A stretch of DNA of 64,000 bases. Origin: Argentina anserina. Its lineage: Eukaryota > Streptophyta > Magnoliopsida > Rosales > Rosaceae. The notes below the pieces were generated by a model that saw nothing but the letters and a program-made list of their open reading frames with translations, searched no databases and had not been told where the DNA came from. The stretch covers positions 496,001 through 560,000 of the forward strand of contig NC_065873.1 of NCBI RefSeq assembly GCF_933775445.1, in the 5' to 3' direction. This document shows positions 38,101 through 49,551 of this stretch, in pieces (the first letter of the stretch is position 1; every line of letters starts with the position of its first letter). Position numbers and translations under genes: made by a program.

Positions 38101-38508
38101 AATACAGTTCAAGCAGAAAACCTGACTCATTTCACATGCCAATTAAAATGTCCTTCCCTTCCATTTACTTAAGATTACATTAAAATGGGGCATCCCCAAT
38201 TCCACAATAATTAGATTGAATCAAATTGTAAACAGTAAAACAAAACTAACTGAAACATTACCTGGATGATGGCAGTGGATACAGCGAAACCCACATAGAG
38301 ATCAATCACCTGATATATTCAAAAGCAACAGAAAAACTCCAATATCAGAAATTTGGTTCAGATTTTAATACAAAAGAGAAAGAAGAAGAAGAAAAAGACA
38401 AACCTTGAGAGTGGTAGGAGTGGCAGAGTAAGCCGATCTCAGCGAATTGAAAAGGGCACAGGCGTCCTGGCTCGCCGACGACGACGAAGACGACGATGGC
38501 TTCACCAT
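35197..38508 (-). CDS. DAD1: DAD1, oligosaccharyltransferase subunit
   Basis: Five exons on the minus strand, 38508-38404, 38309-38262, 35699-35612, 35514-35471 and 35280-35197, give 122 residues. It is a small integral ER membrane subunit of the oligosaccharyltransferase complex (N-glycosylation), first known as defender against apoptotic death. Diagnostic blocks: [73 protein letters not shown] and the hydrophobic end [12 protein letters not shown]. The N-terminus carries a Ser-run. Length is a few residues above the usual 114-116 because of it. Intron 2 is about 2.56 kb and contains a tandem duplication. Confidence 0.96.
36321..37200. repeat. Tandem duplication (plus a diverged third copy) in DAD1 intron 2
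   Basis: A unit beginning TCGGTGCTTCAAAGCCCTC at 36321 recurs at 36545, a period of 224 bp, with only a few differences over about 200 bp. A third, more diverged copy covers about 36950-37190, sharing GACCAGCTTCTACAAACCAAG, ATCATGAAACAGTATG and CAAAGTGTTGAGATGCATA. The first two copies must be recent; the third is older. Confidence 0.85.
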
Positions 38509-38584
38509 TTTCGAGAGAAAGATCGAATTCAGTTCCAACTCCTTCGTCTCACTTTGCTGTCTCTCTACTAGATCCAACACTCTC

Positions 38585-39536
38585 CGGGTCTTGGTTTGAC
38601 CTTTAAGGTTTAGAAATTGGGGACTACATCGTCATTTCATTCATTTTAGGGGACCCATTGACACGTGGCAGTTTTCTGGAGTTCTAAGTCAATGTTCTAT
38701 CTCATAAGTCAACCATCCCTTTACTTCCATGCATTCTTGATCTTCTTTGTTATAAGAACGAACGACATGAATGGGTAGATCAAAAGCTGCTATATTTGAA
38801 GCCGATCCCATCCCGACTTGGAATTCCCACGAAACTCTGGTGAAGTTTTAACTGATTATATATATCCTCTAGTTGTGATTCTTATTACAGTGTTAGTTTG
38901 CTTACATATGTTGCTATGTTCTTGTTCTCTGTTCATCTTGTTTTCTGTCTTTTTCTCCGATTAGTATTTCTAAGAGATGCATCAATTCCTCATTGATCAT
39001 AGATTCATATTCAGAAATCTTATGAATGTTTAGACAGTTATGCATACTTGGGAACTCATTAGTTTTCAAATCATAACTTCTGGTCAAATAGGATATAAGC
39101 ACTCGTAGCTGCTGCTAATGCACGTTTAGCTTCAACTGTCGTGGGGTTTAAAATCATTTGGACACCAATCGTGTTCTCAATTACATTTCTTTCTAGTTTA
39201 CAACGAGCTAGTGTCTTGTGTCACTGTGTGTTTACTATTAAGATACCTAAATTAGAGTAAGCAAAGGATTGAAATCGACCACAGAAGCCAAACCAGCTAA
39301 TGTTTCTTGTTTCATAGTCAATTATGCACTCCTTTCAGAATGAATGGTGTTTTCAGTTGATTTAATAGGAAAGTATTTTATATTTTCTAGGATTTATGCA
39401 GTGAGGAAGATATGCCGGGACACACAAATACATGTTTTCTATGATATTTAGTTGATTCCAAACCTTGAAATTGCTAGTGTTGAGAGTTTCTTACTGAGTT
39501 GGACACTTGCTCTTCTACAAGTAGCAAGTAGGTTCA
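38585..39536. other. Intergenic DNA between DAD1 and the TNL pseudogene
   Basis: Divergent promoters of DAD1 and the resistance-gene relic. No other feature is recognised. Confidence 0.5.
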
Positions 39537-42500
39537 GTGGAAATTAGCAGTCAAACAACCTCTCCATCTTTCTCTTCTTCAACCCCTCGGTGGAAATATG
39601 ATGTCTTTCTGAGTTTTAGAGGTGATGACACCCGCAAGACTTTTACAGACCACTTATACTCTGCATTGGAACACCAAGGAATCATAACTTTTAGGGATGA
39701 TCCTGAACTTCAAAAAGGGAAGGTTATTTCTCCAGCACTTTTTAGTTTTTACTATGATTGAAGAATCAAAATTTTCTCTCATTGTTCTCTCACAAAATTA
39801 TGCATCGTCAACATGGTGCTTGGATGAACTTGTAAGAATTCTTGAATGCATGAAAGCAAGAGAAATGGTGCTGCCCATTTTCTACAATGTCGATCCCTCT
39901 GATGTTAGAAAGCAAATGGGAAGTTTTGGAGAAGCCTTCGTACGTCACGAAGAAAGGTTTAGGGATGACAAAGAGAAAGTGCAAAGGTGGAGATATGCTT
40001 TAACAGAACTGGCAAGTATCTCTGGGTGGAATGCAAAGGAATGGTATGTATATACTCTTTTCTTTTGAAATCTTTCCATTAATTTTCAGTAGTTAATTTA
40101 TGTGCTCTTCATTATGTTTTTAACAAATATTTAGGCAGATAACCAATTGTATAGGTTATGGGGCCTCTTATAAATATCATTACAAGATATAAAAGAAATC
40201 AACTCCAATGCAGATACATTTTCATAAACTAAATCTGCATATAAATAAGCTGCCAAGTGTAGTCTATTGTGTTGTAGGTATGAATCAAAGCTCATTTCAA
40301 ATATAGTTGAAGTTATATGGAAAAAATTGCGACCTACATCATTCAATGGTGCAGAAAATCTAGTTGGGATTGATTCAAGATTGCAGCAAGTCAATTTGCT
40401 TTTAGGCGTAGGGCTGAATGACGTCCGCTTCATTGGCATATGGGGAATGGGCGGCATTGGTAAGACAACTGTGGTAAGACTGGTGTATGAGAGAATCGCT
40501 CACGAATTTGAATTTAGTTTCCTTCTCACTGATGTAAGAAACTCCGTTGAAAAAAATGGTCTACTTAATTTACAAAAGCAACTTCTCTCGGGGATTTGGA
40601 CAAAAATGGCTGATATATCAGATCTTCATGAAGGTGCCACCATTATAAGGAGGTTGCTATGTCACAAAAAAGTTCTTCTCATTCTTGATAATGTCAACCA
40701 CTCTAGCCATTTAAAATATTTGGCAGGAAACCAAGAGTGGTTTGGTTCAGGGAGTAGAGTTCTTATCACAACTAGGGATGAGCATTTGTTGATTGAACAT
40801 GGAGTGGAGAGAAGATTGAAGGCCGAAGTTTTAAATGGAACTGATTCTCTTCAGCTTCTTAGCCGTAAGGCATTCAAAAGAGATTATCCTGAAGAAGCTT
40901 TTCTTGGTTTGACAGAACCTGTTATAAATTATGCCAAAGGTCTTCCATTAGCTCTTGAAGTACTGGGTTCTTTTTTGCACGGAAGAGATGTGATTGAATG
41001 GAAGAGTGCATTGAGAAAACTGGGAAGAGTTGGCAACTTGGAAATTTTCGACGTGCTTAAGATAAGTTACAATGATCTAGATTCTGAAGAGAAGAAAATA
41101 TTTCTAGCGTAGCATGTTTCTTTAATGGACATGAAAAAGATCGAGTAACAGACGTCCTATCCAGTTGTGATGTTTCTGCAATTATTGGAATAAAAGTCCT
41201 CATTGAAAGGTCTCTTTTGACTCTTTCAAATGGAAGACTATGGATGCATGATTTGCTCCGAGAAATGGGTCACGAAATTGTCCACCTGGAATCTCCTAAT
41301 GAGCCAGGCAGGTGCAGTAGGTTGTGGCTTCTTGAAGACATCAAACACGTCTTGACCAAAAATACTGTAAGCGATTTAGTATGCCAATTGATTTTAACTG
41401 TTGCTTGCTTATACATTATATGTTTCGTCAATCTACGAATCTGGTTATTATATATGGTATGAAAAAATTGTTTTGACAGGGAACTGAAACAATAGAAGGC
41501 ATATATGTGGACTCAACTGAATCAGGAATAGAGGTGGATGTGACCCCGAAATCAATTTTAATGATGAACAGATTGAGATTCTTGAAGATTAAGAATGGAA
41601 ACCTTCCTAAGGGGCTTGATTATCTTCCCAATAGTTTACGGATTCTTGATTGGATGGGTTATCCGTCAAAATCTCTGCCATCACATTTCAACCCTCAGAA
41701 GTTGCTCGAACTTAGTTTGCGTCACAGTTGCATTAAACATGTTCGGGTAGGAACTGAGGTATAAATTATAGTATATTTTATTTCTTTTATTTCTTATAAC
41801 AATTGTTAAAAATGTATCATGGAATCTAATTTTTTTTTCCCTATTATTTTTGCCTGACATGCAGCCTTTATACAATTTGAAATCCATTGATCTGAGTCAC
41901 TCTCTGAATCTAGTCAACACTCCAAACTTTAAAGGTGTGCCACATCTCGAGGTTCTGTTTCTTGAAGGTTGTATAAGATTATATGAGGTTGACCCAACAA
42001 TTGGAGTGCTTGAAAGACTTACTGTGCTGAACTTGAAAGATTGCAAGAATCTTGCGTGTCTTCCAAGCAGTGTAGGTGGCTTAAAATCTCTGAAAGATCT
42101 CAATCTTTCTGGTTGTTCAAAGCTTGATAAATTGCCAGATGAGTTGGGCCATGTTGCTTGTTTGACGAAGCTTGATGTCAGTGGAAGTGGCATAAGAGAA
42201 GTGCCCCCTTCTATTGGTCTTTTGAAAAACCTCAAAGAACTATCTCTTGCTGGATGTAAAGCAAAGTCACCTAAATCATGGAATATGATGTTCAACCCGT
42301 TTCAGTTATTCCAGAAAAGAAGTCCCAGTCTGGCAGGATTATCTCTGGCTTGTTTATCTGGTTTGCATTCATTAACTGAATTGAATCTAAGTGACTGCAA
42401 TCTCTCTGAAGAAGCAATCCCCAGTGATTTTGGAGGCTTAGCGTCATTGAGATTGTTAGATTTGAGTGAAAATCAATTTGTTGAGCTACCTGAGAGCATC

Positions 42501-43430
42501 AGCCAATTAGCGTCACTGAGATGCTTAAATCTGAGTAAAAACCAGCTTGTTAAACTACCCGACAGCATCAGCCAACTCTCCAGACTTAGATATCTACATT
42601 TGAATTGGTGCCACAACCTTCAGACATTACCAGATCTTCCATCTCATCTACGGTTACACCTTAGCAACTGCATATCTTTAGATACATTGCCCAATAAAAA
42701 AGGAGAATGCAATCCGGTGCTCGAAGCGAGATGTGTCAACTGTTTCAAAATGGTGGAGAATGAGACTTGCAGGAATATAGCACTTTCATTGCTAACACGC
42801 TACCTGAAGTTACGACGTTTTGAAGATCAGACTTTTGACTTCATTGCTCCTGGAAATGAAATTCCGGAGTGGTACGGTTACCAAAGTGCGGGGTCTTCTT
42901 TAACTGTAGAGCTGCATCCAGGTTGGTTTACTAAAAAGTTCATGGGATTCGCCTTGTGTGTCGTGTTCAAACCTGTGAAACCACTTCCGTCATGGTTAAA
43001 TTGGTCCATAAGTTGCAGATTGAAGGTCAATGAACAATTCTTGGGTGGCTTTGGTATACTGTTTTGGGAAAAAACTGGTCAGCCTGCGTTGGATCACATT
43101 TGGTTAACCTATTTGCATCGTGATAGATACTGTTATAGACATTACCCCCAACATGAGTGGCAGGATATCCACTATCAGCTTGTATTCTCATTTCTGTCCT
43201 CATCCCGGGGCGGAATATTCGATGAGGAAATTGTGCAAGTGAAGAAGTGTGGAGTGCGCATGGTGTATGAGGAAGATGCAGAGGAGCTTTGGCAAAGAGT
43301 ATTGAAGCAGAGCAACGTTGGTATTAATACCAAGAGAAGCCTTGAACACTTTGATGATGATGATGATGATGGTGCATCATCTAGTAGTGCAACTCAGGCT
43401 CGTCCAAAAAGATTTAAACAACTCCATTGA
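39537..43430 (+). pseudogene. TIR-NBS-LRR resistance gene with two frameshifts
   Basis: The four-exon TNL layout is preserved: TIR exon (to 40043), NBS exon (40278-41366), a short exon (41480-41758) and an LRR plus C-JID exon (41865-43430). Seen: the TIR motif YDVFLSFRGDDTRKTF; P-loop GMGGIGKTT; RNBS-B GSRVLITTRDEH; GLPLALEVLGS; MHD-type region WMHDLLREMGH; about eight LRRs; and a post-LRR jelly-roll start DFIAPGNEIPEWYGYQ. Lesions: in the TIR exon an extra 7-nt T-rich stretch at about 39742-39750 shifts the frame (PALF then stop; the correct frame resumes at IEESKFSLIV); in the NBS exon one base is missing near 41108, where IFLDIACFFNG is expected, creating a stop. Kinase-2 reads LILDNVNH where LxLDDV is usual. 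It cannot encode a full receptor unless the shifts are assembly errors. Confidence 0.88.
40444..40465 (+). promoter_or_regulatory. Candidate miR482/2118-type target site over the P-loop
   Basis: The P-loop coding segment GGAATGGGCGGCATTGGTAA lies where miR482-family small RNAs commonly pair in plant NBS genes. By eye there are about five mismatches to a typical family member, so targeting is possible but unproven. Confidence 0.3.
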
Positions 43431-43689
43431 CGGCGCAGGACCTAATAAGACCACTGCATACATATCATAACAAGTAAGCTTGTAAAAGTCTTCTATGCAT
43501 GGGAGCTTTCATAGATTGCATCATCCTCCACACCACACTTCTAAATTTCTGATATCTCATTAATATCCCAAGTTTTCATTAATTCGTATTTCAATAAATT
43601 AGATGTATACCGAGGTTATAAAGGATCACATTTGCAATAGACTGAATGACACATAGTAAATTGGTATGATTCATTGTGTCAAACTAATA

Positions 43690-45415
43690 TCTGATCACAC
43701 TTCATACTGGTTTGTATGATGCTGAGGGCAACACAGCCGCACACGAGGGGAAGAGACTTGGGTAGCAAGCATAAGATATTTGGCCTATGATGTTGAAGAC
43801 GTTGATGAATTCATGTATCATATGTATGAGGAGAAAATTGAAGGTAGACTTTTAACCATCAACATTTCAAAGAATCTCCGGTATAGACGTTAAATTGCAG
43901 AAAATTACTACAATATGTTTAAGGCCATTCCAGTGAGAAATCAAAAAAATGGTGTCACTGTTATAGAAGGGACAAATACTTCTCTTGATATGCTCAAATG
44001 GGTGTGAAACCAAGCGAGTTATTCTCTTTTCATCAAGGAGGAAGAACTCAATGAAATTGAAGACAAAAAGCAGATGTTATTGGGATGGCTGATGAATGAA
44101 GATCAGCACCAAGTTGTTGTCTCTGTGGTTGGCATGGGAGGTTCAGGCAAGACAACTATATTTGGCAAGACCTTAAGCAATGAAGTTGCCAAGAAACATT
44201 TCGTCTGTTATGCATGGTTTACTGTCTTCCAAAGTTATGTGATTGAAGACTTACTTAGAAGCTTGATCAAGGAATTTTACAAAACAATGAAGGATGAGAA
44301 CCCTGAAAGTTTGAATGTCATGAGCTATAGGGTTACTAGATATGCTAGTAAACTTCTTAGAGTCTAAAAGGTATCTAATTGTACTGGATGATGTGAGGGA
44401 TGTCAACATGTGGGAAGAAATTAAGTTAGAACTTCTAGATGCAGAATGTGGAAGTCGAATCATGCTCACAACTCGGAAGGAAGACATAGCATGATATTCT
44501 TACCCTATTCACAGTATCCTACCCTTGGAAAAGAATTATGCATGGGAGCTTTTCAACAAGAAAGCATTCTCCACTTGCCATAACAAAGTTTGTCCACCAG
44601 AGCTTGAGGCGTTAGCTTGGGATCTTGTAGAAAAGTGTGAAGGTCTTCCTCTGGCTATTGTTGCTTTTGGTGGTGTTACGTCTTCTAAGAAGCCATTGGA
44701 TCAGTGGAGCAAAGTCTACTACAGCTTAAATTGGCATTTGAGTAACAAATCATTGCTAGAACCTGTTAAAAGCACTTTTGTTGCGTAGTTTCAATGCTTT
44801 ACCATACCGAGTTACCGACTGAAGAACTGTTTCCTCTATTGTTCATTTTTCTCAGAGGACTATTTGATCATCAGTAATGAAAGTCACAAGATTGTGGATT
44901 GCTGAAGGATTTGTCGAACAAATAAAAGGGCTCACATTAGAAGAAGTTGCCGCGGGCTATCTTATGGAACTTGTATCCCACAGTATGCTACAAGAAAAGT
45001 ACAGTAGTTGGAATCCAGCATGTAAGATGCACGATCTTATACGTGAGCTTGCTCTGTCAATAGGAGAAAATGAAAGATTTTGTGCTGTATATGATGGCAG
45101 CTAAGGAATGGAACAAACTGGAGCTCGCCGTCTGCCAGTTCAAACAGTTGAAGGAGAACTTGAATGTTGCAAAGGTTTGTCCCAACTTCGGTCTTTCCTT
45201 GGTGTTTGTTACTGATGTACTTTCAGTCACTTTTAAAAAAAAAATTGGCTTCGGAAATAAACTCTTGAGGGTTCTAGATTTGGAGAATGCCCCAACCATT
45301 AAATTTCCAGATGAACTAATGTACTTATTCAACTTGAAATATCTCAATTCGAGAGGACCTCTGGTTAAGGAACTTCCCAGACGCCATTGGAAAGCTTCGA
45401 AACCTTCAAACATTT
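43690..45415 (+). pseudogene. CC-NBS-LRR (RPM1-like) resistance gene relic
   Basis: Successive frames carry the pieces of a CNL gene in order: an EDVID-type coiled-coil motif (YDVEDVDEFMYHMY, about 43790), P-loop VVGMGGSGKTT (about 44130), kinase-2 YLIVLDDV (about 44372), RNBS-B CGSRIMLTTRKED (about 44452), GLPLAIVAFGG (about 44640), a winged-helix segment VTRLWIAEGFVEQ (about 44880), the MHD-type KMHDLIRELALSIGENE (about 45025) and LRR-like LLRVLDLENAP (about 45270). Stops or shifts interrupt the frame near 43893, 44007, 44366, 44492 and 44787 and again in the LRR. It is dead. It starts about 260 bp after the TNL relic and is of the other major NBS class. Confidence 0.85.
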
Positions 45416-46907
45416 GACTAACCTGTCTCTAAGTCTTAGCCTTAATCCCGGTGCTGGTAGTGAGTTTCGTTTCAGGAGAGGCTTTGCAAAAAGGTTTACA
45501 TTGGAAGACTGTATCCAGTTCATGGAAAGACCAAGTGGTTCCAAATTTGTTTTTCTTGTGTGGAGATTTAGACTGTTGATTATGTTTGTATATTGTCCAC
45601 ATTACAATTAGCTTTCTAAAAATTAAGCATCTTATTGTTTTCCATACCTGCTCCGAGTTATTTTCAGGTAGACCTCTAAGTGAGTTATACTCTTGTTTCC
45701 AAATAGTGTTTTATAACACACCTAACTCATTCAGCCCATCATTGGCTAATTACATGCATGTTTGATTACAGAAGTTCTGCAAAATTTCCAATTTTACCGT
45801 GTAATATTGACTTATTGAGTAGTTTCATTAACCGTAACAATCTAGACATGGGCAGCAGAATTGGTTTGCCAACCAGAGAAACTCAATCAAAGCGCCCATA
45901 TATTCCCAGAAAGCTTAACTCATTTCTTTTTTCTTTTTTTGTTGTTGTCTTTTTTCTCACTTATAACTTTTAAGGAATATATGGTGGTGCATTTTTGACC
46001 TGGAAGGGGGTTCTAGCTCAAAAAACACAATGGCCCTTCTGTTGTTGAATCTGATGATTCGCATTGTCATGCAAGTGATGCACTAGATTCACCTGCCTTC
46101 TTTTGAGTGTCGGATATAATAAGGCACCTTGTTGGTTTTTAATTTAGTTCAGAGTCTGACAAGATATATATGGATCAGCTGAGTGTTAATTATATATGTA
46201 TTGCCAGGCAAATGAGATCATTTTTGTTGAGAAAAAAGCATTTCTGGAGCCGAAGTGGACTTAATTCAGTTTGTTGTGTTTTCTTTCTCATAAATTAAAC
46301 AGCCTTTTAGAACACTGTCATTAGTTATGATTCAACGACTTCTCAATTCAGTCAACAAGACATAGCTGAAATTGCAAGGATTTAGACAGAAACTATAGCT
46401 TTCCTCAGGTAGGAAAATCCATATAGACCCTCCTGCCAATACATAGAATTGACACCACATAATGTTTGTAGTTTAAAAATAGATCTGCTTGGTCAAGACT
46501 TCATCACCATGCCATGTTGAGTTTGAGTGACTTATTTGGAGGAAACTAAATACATATTACACAGATATTGCTCCATGGAAGAAGTACAAAGAATATATTG
46601 TAAGTGATACATGGCCACGAGCAATGCCTATTTCGAAGCAAATGAAGCTCCATGTACCGCAACTGTCCCAAAATTATGATTGCTAGCTAATTCAGCCTGT
46701 AAAATAATGAATCTACTTCCCTATCTTTACAAGAGGCTGTACCAGCAGTTTAACTCAAAAGAAATCTACAAGGGGTATGGTTCTGTGCATAAGCTGATTT
46801 CAAATCTCTGCATGCTTCCGTTTGATCAGCACAGTACCACGGATTGCATGTTTTTTGCAGTTACTAGTTAGAGATAGAATGGAAACTAAACCTCTTCATA
46901 TATAAAA
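45416..46907. other. Intergenic DNA after the CNL relic
   Basis: May contain further decayed LRR sequence just after 45416, but nothing can be aligned by eye. The rest shows no gene. Confidence 0.4.
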
Positions 46908-47150
46908 CTAGACCTTTCCATCTGATGAAGGGAGGTTCCTACGAGCTTCGAAGGCCTTCCAGGAAGACTTTGTTGCAGAATTTGTACCCTTAGAGGGAGC
47001 TGAAGAAGGAGTAGGTAGCTTCTTTGGCAGCATCTGTTCAAATAAGTCCTTCGGCAATGCTCTTGACGCTTCTGATGATGATGAGGATGAGAGAAGAATG
47101 AGAGCAACAAGAGTGAAGAGCAAGCACTTGTGTCTCCAAGAACCTAACAT
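46908..47150 (-). CDS. Small secreted peptide precursor, IDA-like candidate
   Basis: A single-exon 80-residue reading frame on the minus strand. The N-terminus (MLGSWRHKCLLFTLVALILL, then a Ser run and EASRA) is a typical signal peptide. The mature part contains LPKKLPTPSSAPSKGTN, close to the P-x-P-P-S-G/A-P-S-K motif of the INFLORESCENCE DEFICIENT IN ABSCISSION / IDA-like family, hormones perceived by HAESA-type receptor kinases. Unlike canonical IDA peptides, the motif is not at the very C-terminus: about 25 residues (SATKSSWKAFEARRNLPSSD...) follow, and RHN is replaced by GTN. A TATATA-like element lies about 40 bp upstream (47188-47194). Secretion is well supported; family membership is tentative. 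Confidence 0.6.
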   Translation of the reverse strand: MLGSWRHKCLLFTLVALILLSSSSSSEASRALPKDLFEQMLPKKLPTPSSAPSKGTNSATKSSWKAFEARRNLPSSDGKV

Positions 47151-47160
47151 TGTTGAATAC

Positions 47161-48336
47161 TATTCCACTGTGGAATTGAAGGAAGTGATATATACTCAAT
47201 ACTTTTGTGCTCTCAAGTTACTGAGAAGGCAGCAGACAAGTTGAGTAATGTAAGGAGATTGCCAACTTGATTGTTTCAGAAAAGATGTGGCAATGGCGGA
47301 CAGTGAGGTATTTGATAATTCTAAAACTGTTGAGGCTATGCAGCTCATGCTGTTTCTCTCATTATATAGAATCTGTTTAAGTGAAAGAGAAAAGAGTTTA
47401 ATGGATTTTATACTTCTTAATTGGAACCTTTTATGAGTTGGGTATAGGAATTAAATTGTTTGTGTATGGTAACAAATCCTTGTTGTCAGAGTGGCTCAAG
47501 GTGATAAATTAGTAATGCCACACCTACTCTAATGTGACCTAACCACAAGAGGATTTCACCAGCTTACTTAATTTGCTGAAATTAAGTGACATGTGAGATG
47601 GGTATTGCATTATTTTCTTTGCTGCCAAGAATGGAATGACAGTAAAGCTATCATCAAACTTGTTAAATATAAAGAAGAAATCATTGAAGCCCTTTAAGCC
47701 TATGGTTGAAAACACCAACCCAAAAACTAATGGAGATTTGTTTTTCAATTTCAATCATGCAAACATGAGGAGATGTTTCTTTTCATTTCCATATTTTACT
47801 CACAGCCAAAGAAACAAGCTAAGCTAAGAAAAAGTTGATGAAGAAGTTTCTTAAGGAGTTCAGTAGAAGCATCTTAGTACTTTTGTAGGCTTACTTGCCA
47901 ACATTGAAATAATTTTTACTATAAAAAGGGAATGCCCATCAGTAATGTCACTAAGTACTTGATATATTTTACTAAAAGGGTAGTGTATGCAATACCACAA
48001 TTTTCCATTTATCCTTGTCTTTGGTCTTCATCAGTTAAAAAGTGAAATCCTTTCAAGCCAGAACATGTTAGAATTTTGTACCCAAAATAAAAAGAAAAAA
48101 AAATTATACAATAAGTTCATCATATTTGACTCAAAAAAATGTTATAGCATGTTCACCACATTCTTCTTCAACCGCTTTTCTCTATTATGCAGTAACGTAG
48201 ATTAATGATCAAGTGTTCATTTGAATCATTTCAAAGTGACCCTTCAAAAGTGTTTATTCTTATTAGCATTCAATAAAATATAAATTGCTCAGTTACTGTA
48301 TCAATCTATCTGTTTGGTACCAGTTATATCTGTAGC
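47161..48336. other. Intergenic DNA
   Basis: AT-rich. No gene or transposon ends recognised. Confidence 0.45.
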
Positions 48337-48552
48337 ATGTCATATATAAGGAAAAATTCAAGTATTCTTAGCAAAGTGAAGGAGATTATGAAGAGACATC
48401 CAAACTTTAGGGTGATTCATGCTCGGCGTGAATCTAATAGAGTTGCTGATATCCTTGCTAAACATGCTCTAGCTTCTTGTGATAGCCAGATTTGGTTTGT
48501 AATTGCTCCCGTTATGATAAGGGATGCCCTCTTCAACGATTGTAATCGTTAA
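48337..48552 (+). mobile_element. LINE-type RNase H domain fragment (RVT_3-like)
   Basis: A 71-codon frame contains ILSKVKEIMKRHPNFRVIHA, RRESNRVADILAKHALASC and WFVIAPVMIRDAL. This is the C-terminal part of the plant RNase H-like domain that ends many non-LTR retrotransposon polyproteins and their domesticated relatives. The catalytic N-terminal half (first Asp and Glu) is absent, so it is a remnant. No poly(A) tail or target duplication was identified. Confidence 0.75.
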
Positions 48553-49551
48553 CTTTCTTCAATGAATTTTAAGGTTCAAAAACAAAAATTCAAATCACCA
48601 GACTGCACTGTCTTGAAGATGATAAAGGTAGGTAACTATCAATCTACCAATTACTCGGAAAAATAATTATTGGGACTAACCTTTAACAGGGTCAAGCTGC
48701 CCTTGCAGAGAAGCAGATCCGTTATTAAAGAATTTGATGCACATGTGTACTTGAGAGAGATATAATCGTGAAAGTTAAGAGGAATGTCGGATGGAAGATA
48801 ATCTTATATTATTTGGGACAATAAGAGTTGGAAGGGGATGGAAACTGAACTCTATCTCTATATGGTAGGCTCCATTTTCGCACAAACTACTGAAGCATGT
48901 CTTTGATGATCACCTATCTTGTCTGGCAAAAGCTTTAAAGTGTTCAAGAATCTGTGACATCTTAAACGAATTTCATCTACTCTCATTTGTACCCAAAATG
49001 TCACCTATAACATCAGAGTAATAGAATGTTAATTAACATTTGACCTAATACATGTCTGACAGGTAGAGGAAGATTTTGTACACTCTGTCAAGCGGGTACA
49101 GTATACATCAATGGAACCAATCAGTTAATAAATATGTGATGGTTGTCTACAACGGTGATAAGCGATAACAACCAAGAACTTTGCGGTAAGAAAATTGTAA
49201 GGACTTGTTACACCACCACATAATAGCAAGCACATTGTGGGATTTGTGGGAGCAGGATTCTAAGTTAGATGATTTGTGATAGTGACAAAGTAGGTTGTGG
49301 CTAGTTTACAATTATACGTTTGAGAGTGTTAAAATACAAAAGCTGTAAGCCCAATCTCTCTGCTTCAACAAAGGGAAGAGAGAACAAACGGCTTCTGAGA
49401 GCACCTAGCTATATTATACATCGCCAAATGAAAATTAACTTGTAGAGATTTGATTTCAGAAAAATAATGCTTTAGCCAACAAAAGAATACCCAATAGGTT
49501 GATGGTGCCAGTGACCAAGCCTTTGGCGGTCAAAGACACAGATTGAAGCCT
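48553..49551. other. Intergenic DNA downstream of the PMT-like gene
   Basis: Includes the 3' untranslated region of the minus-strand methyltransferase. No other feature is recognised. Confidence 0.45.
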
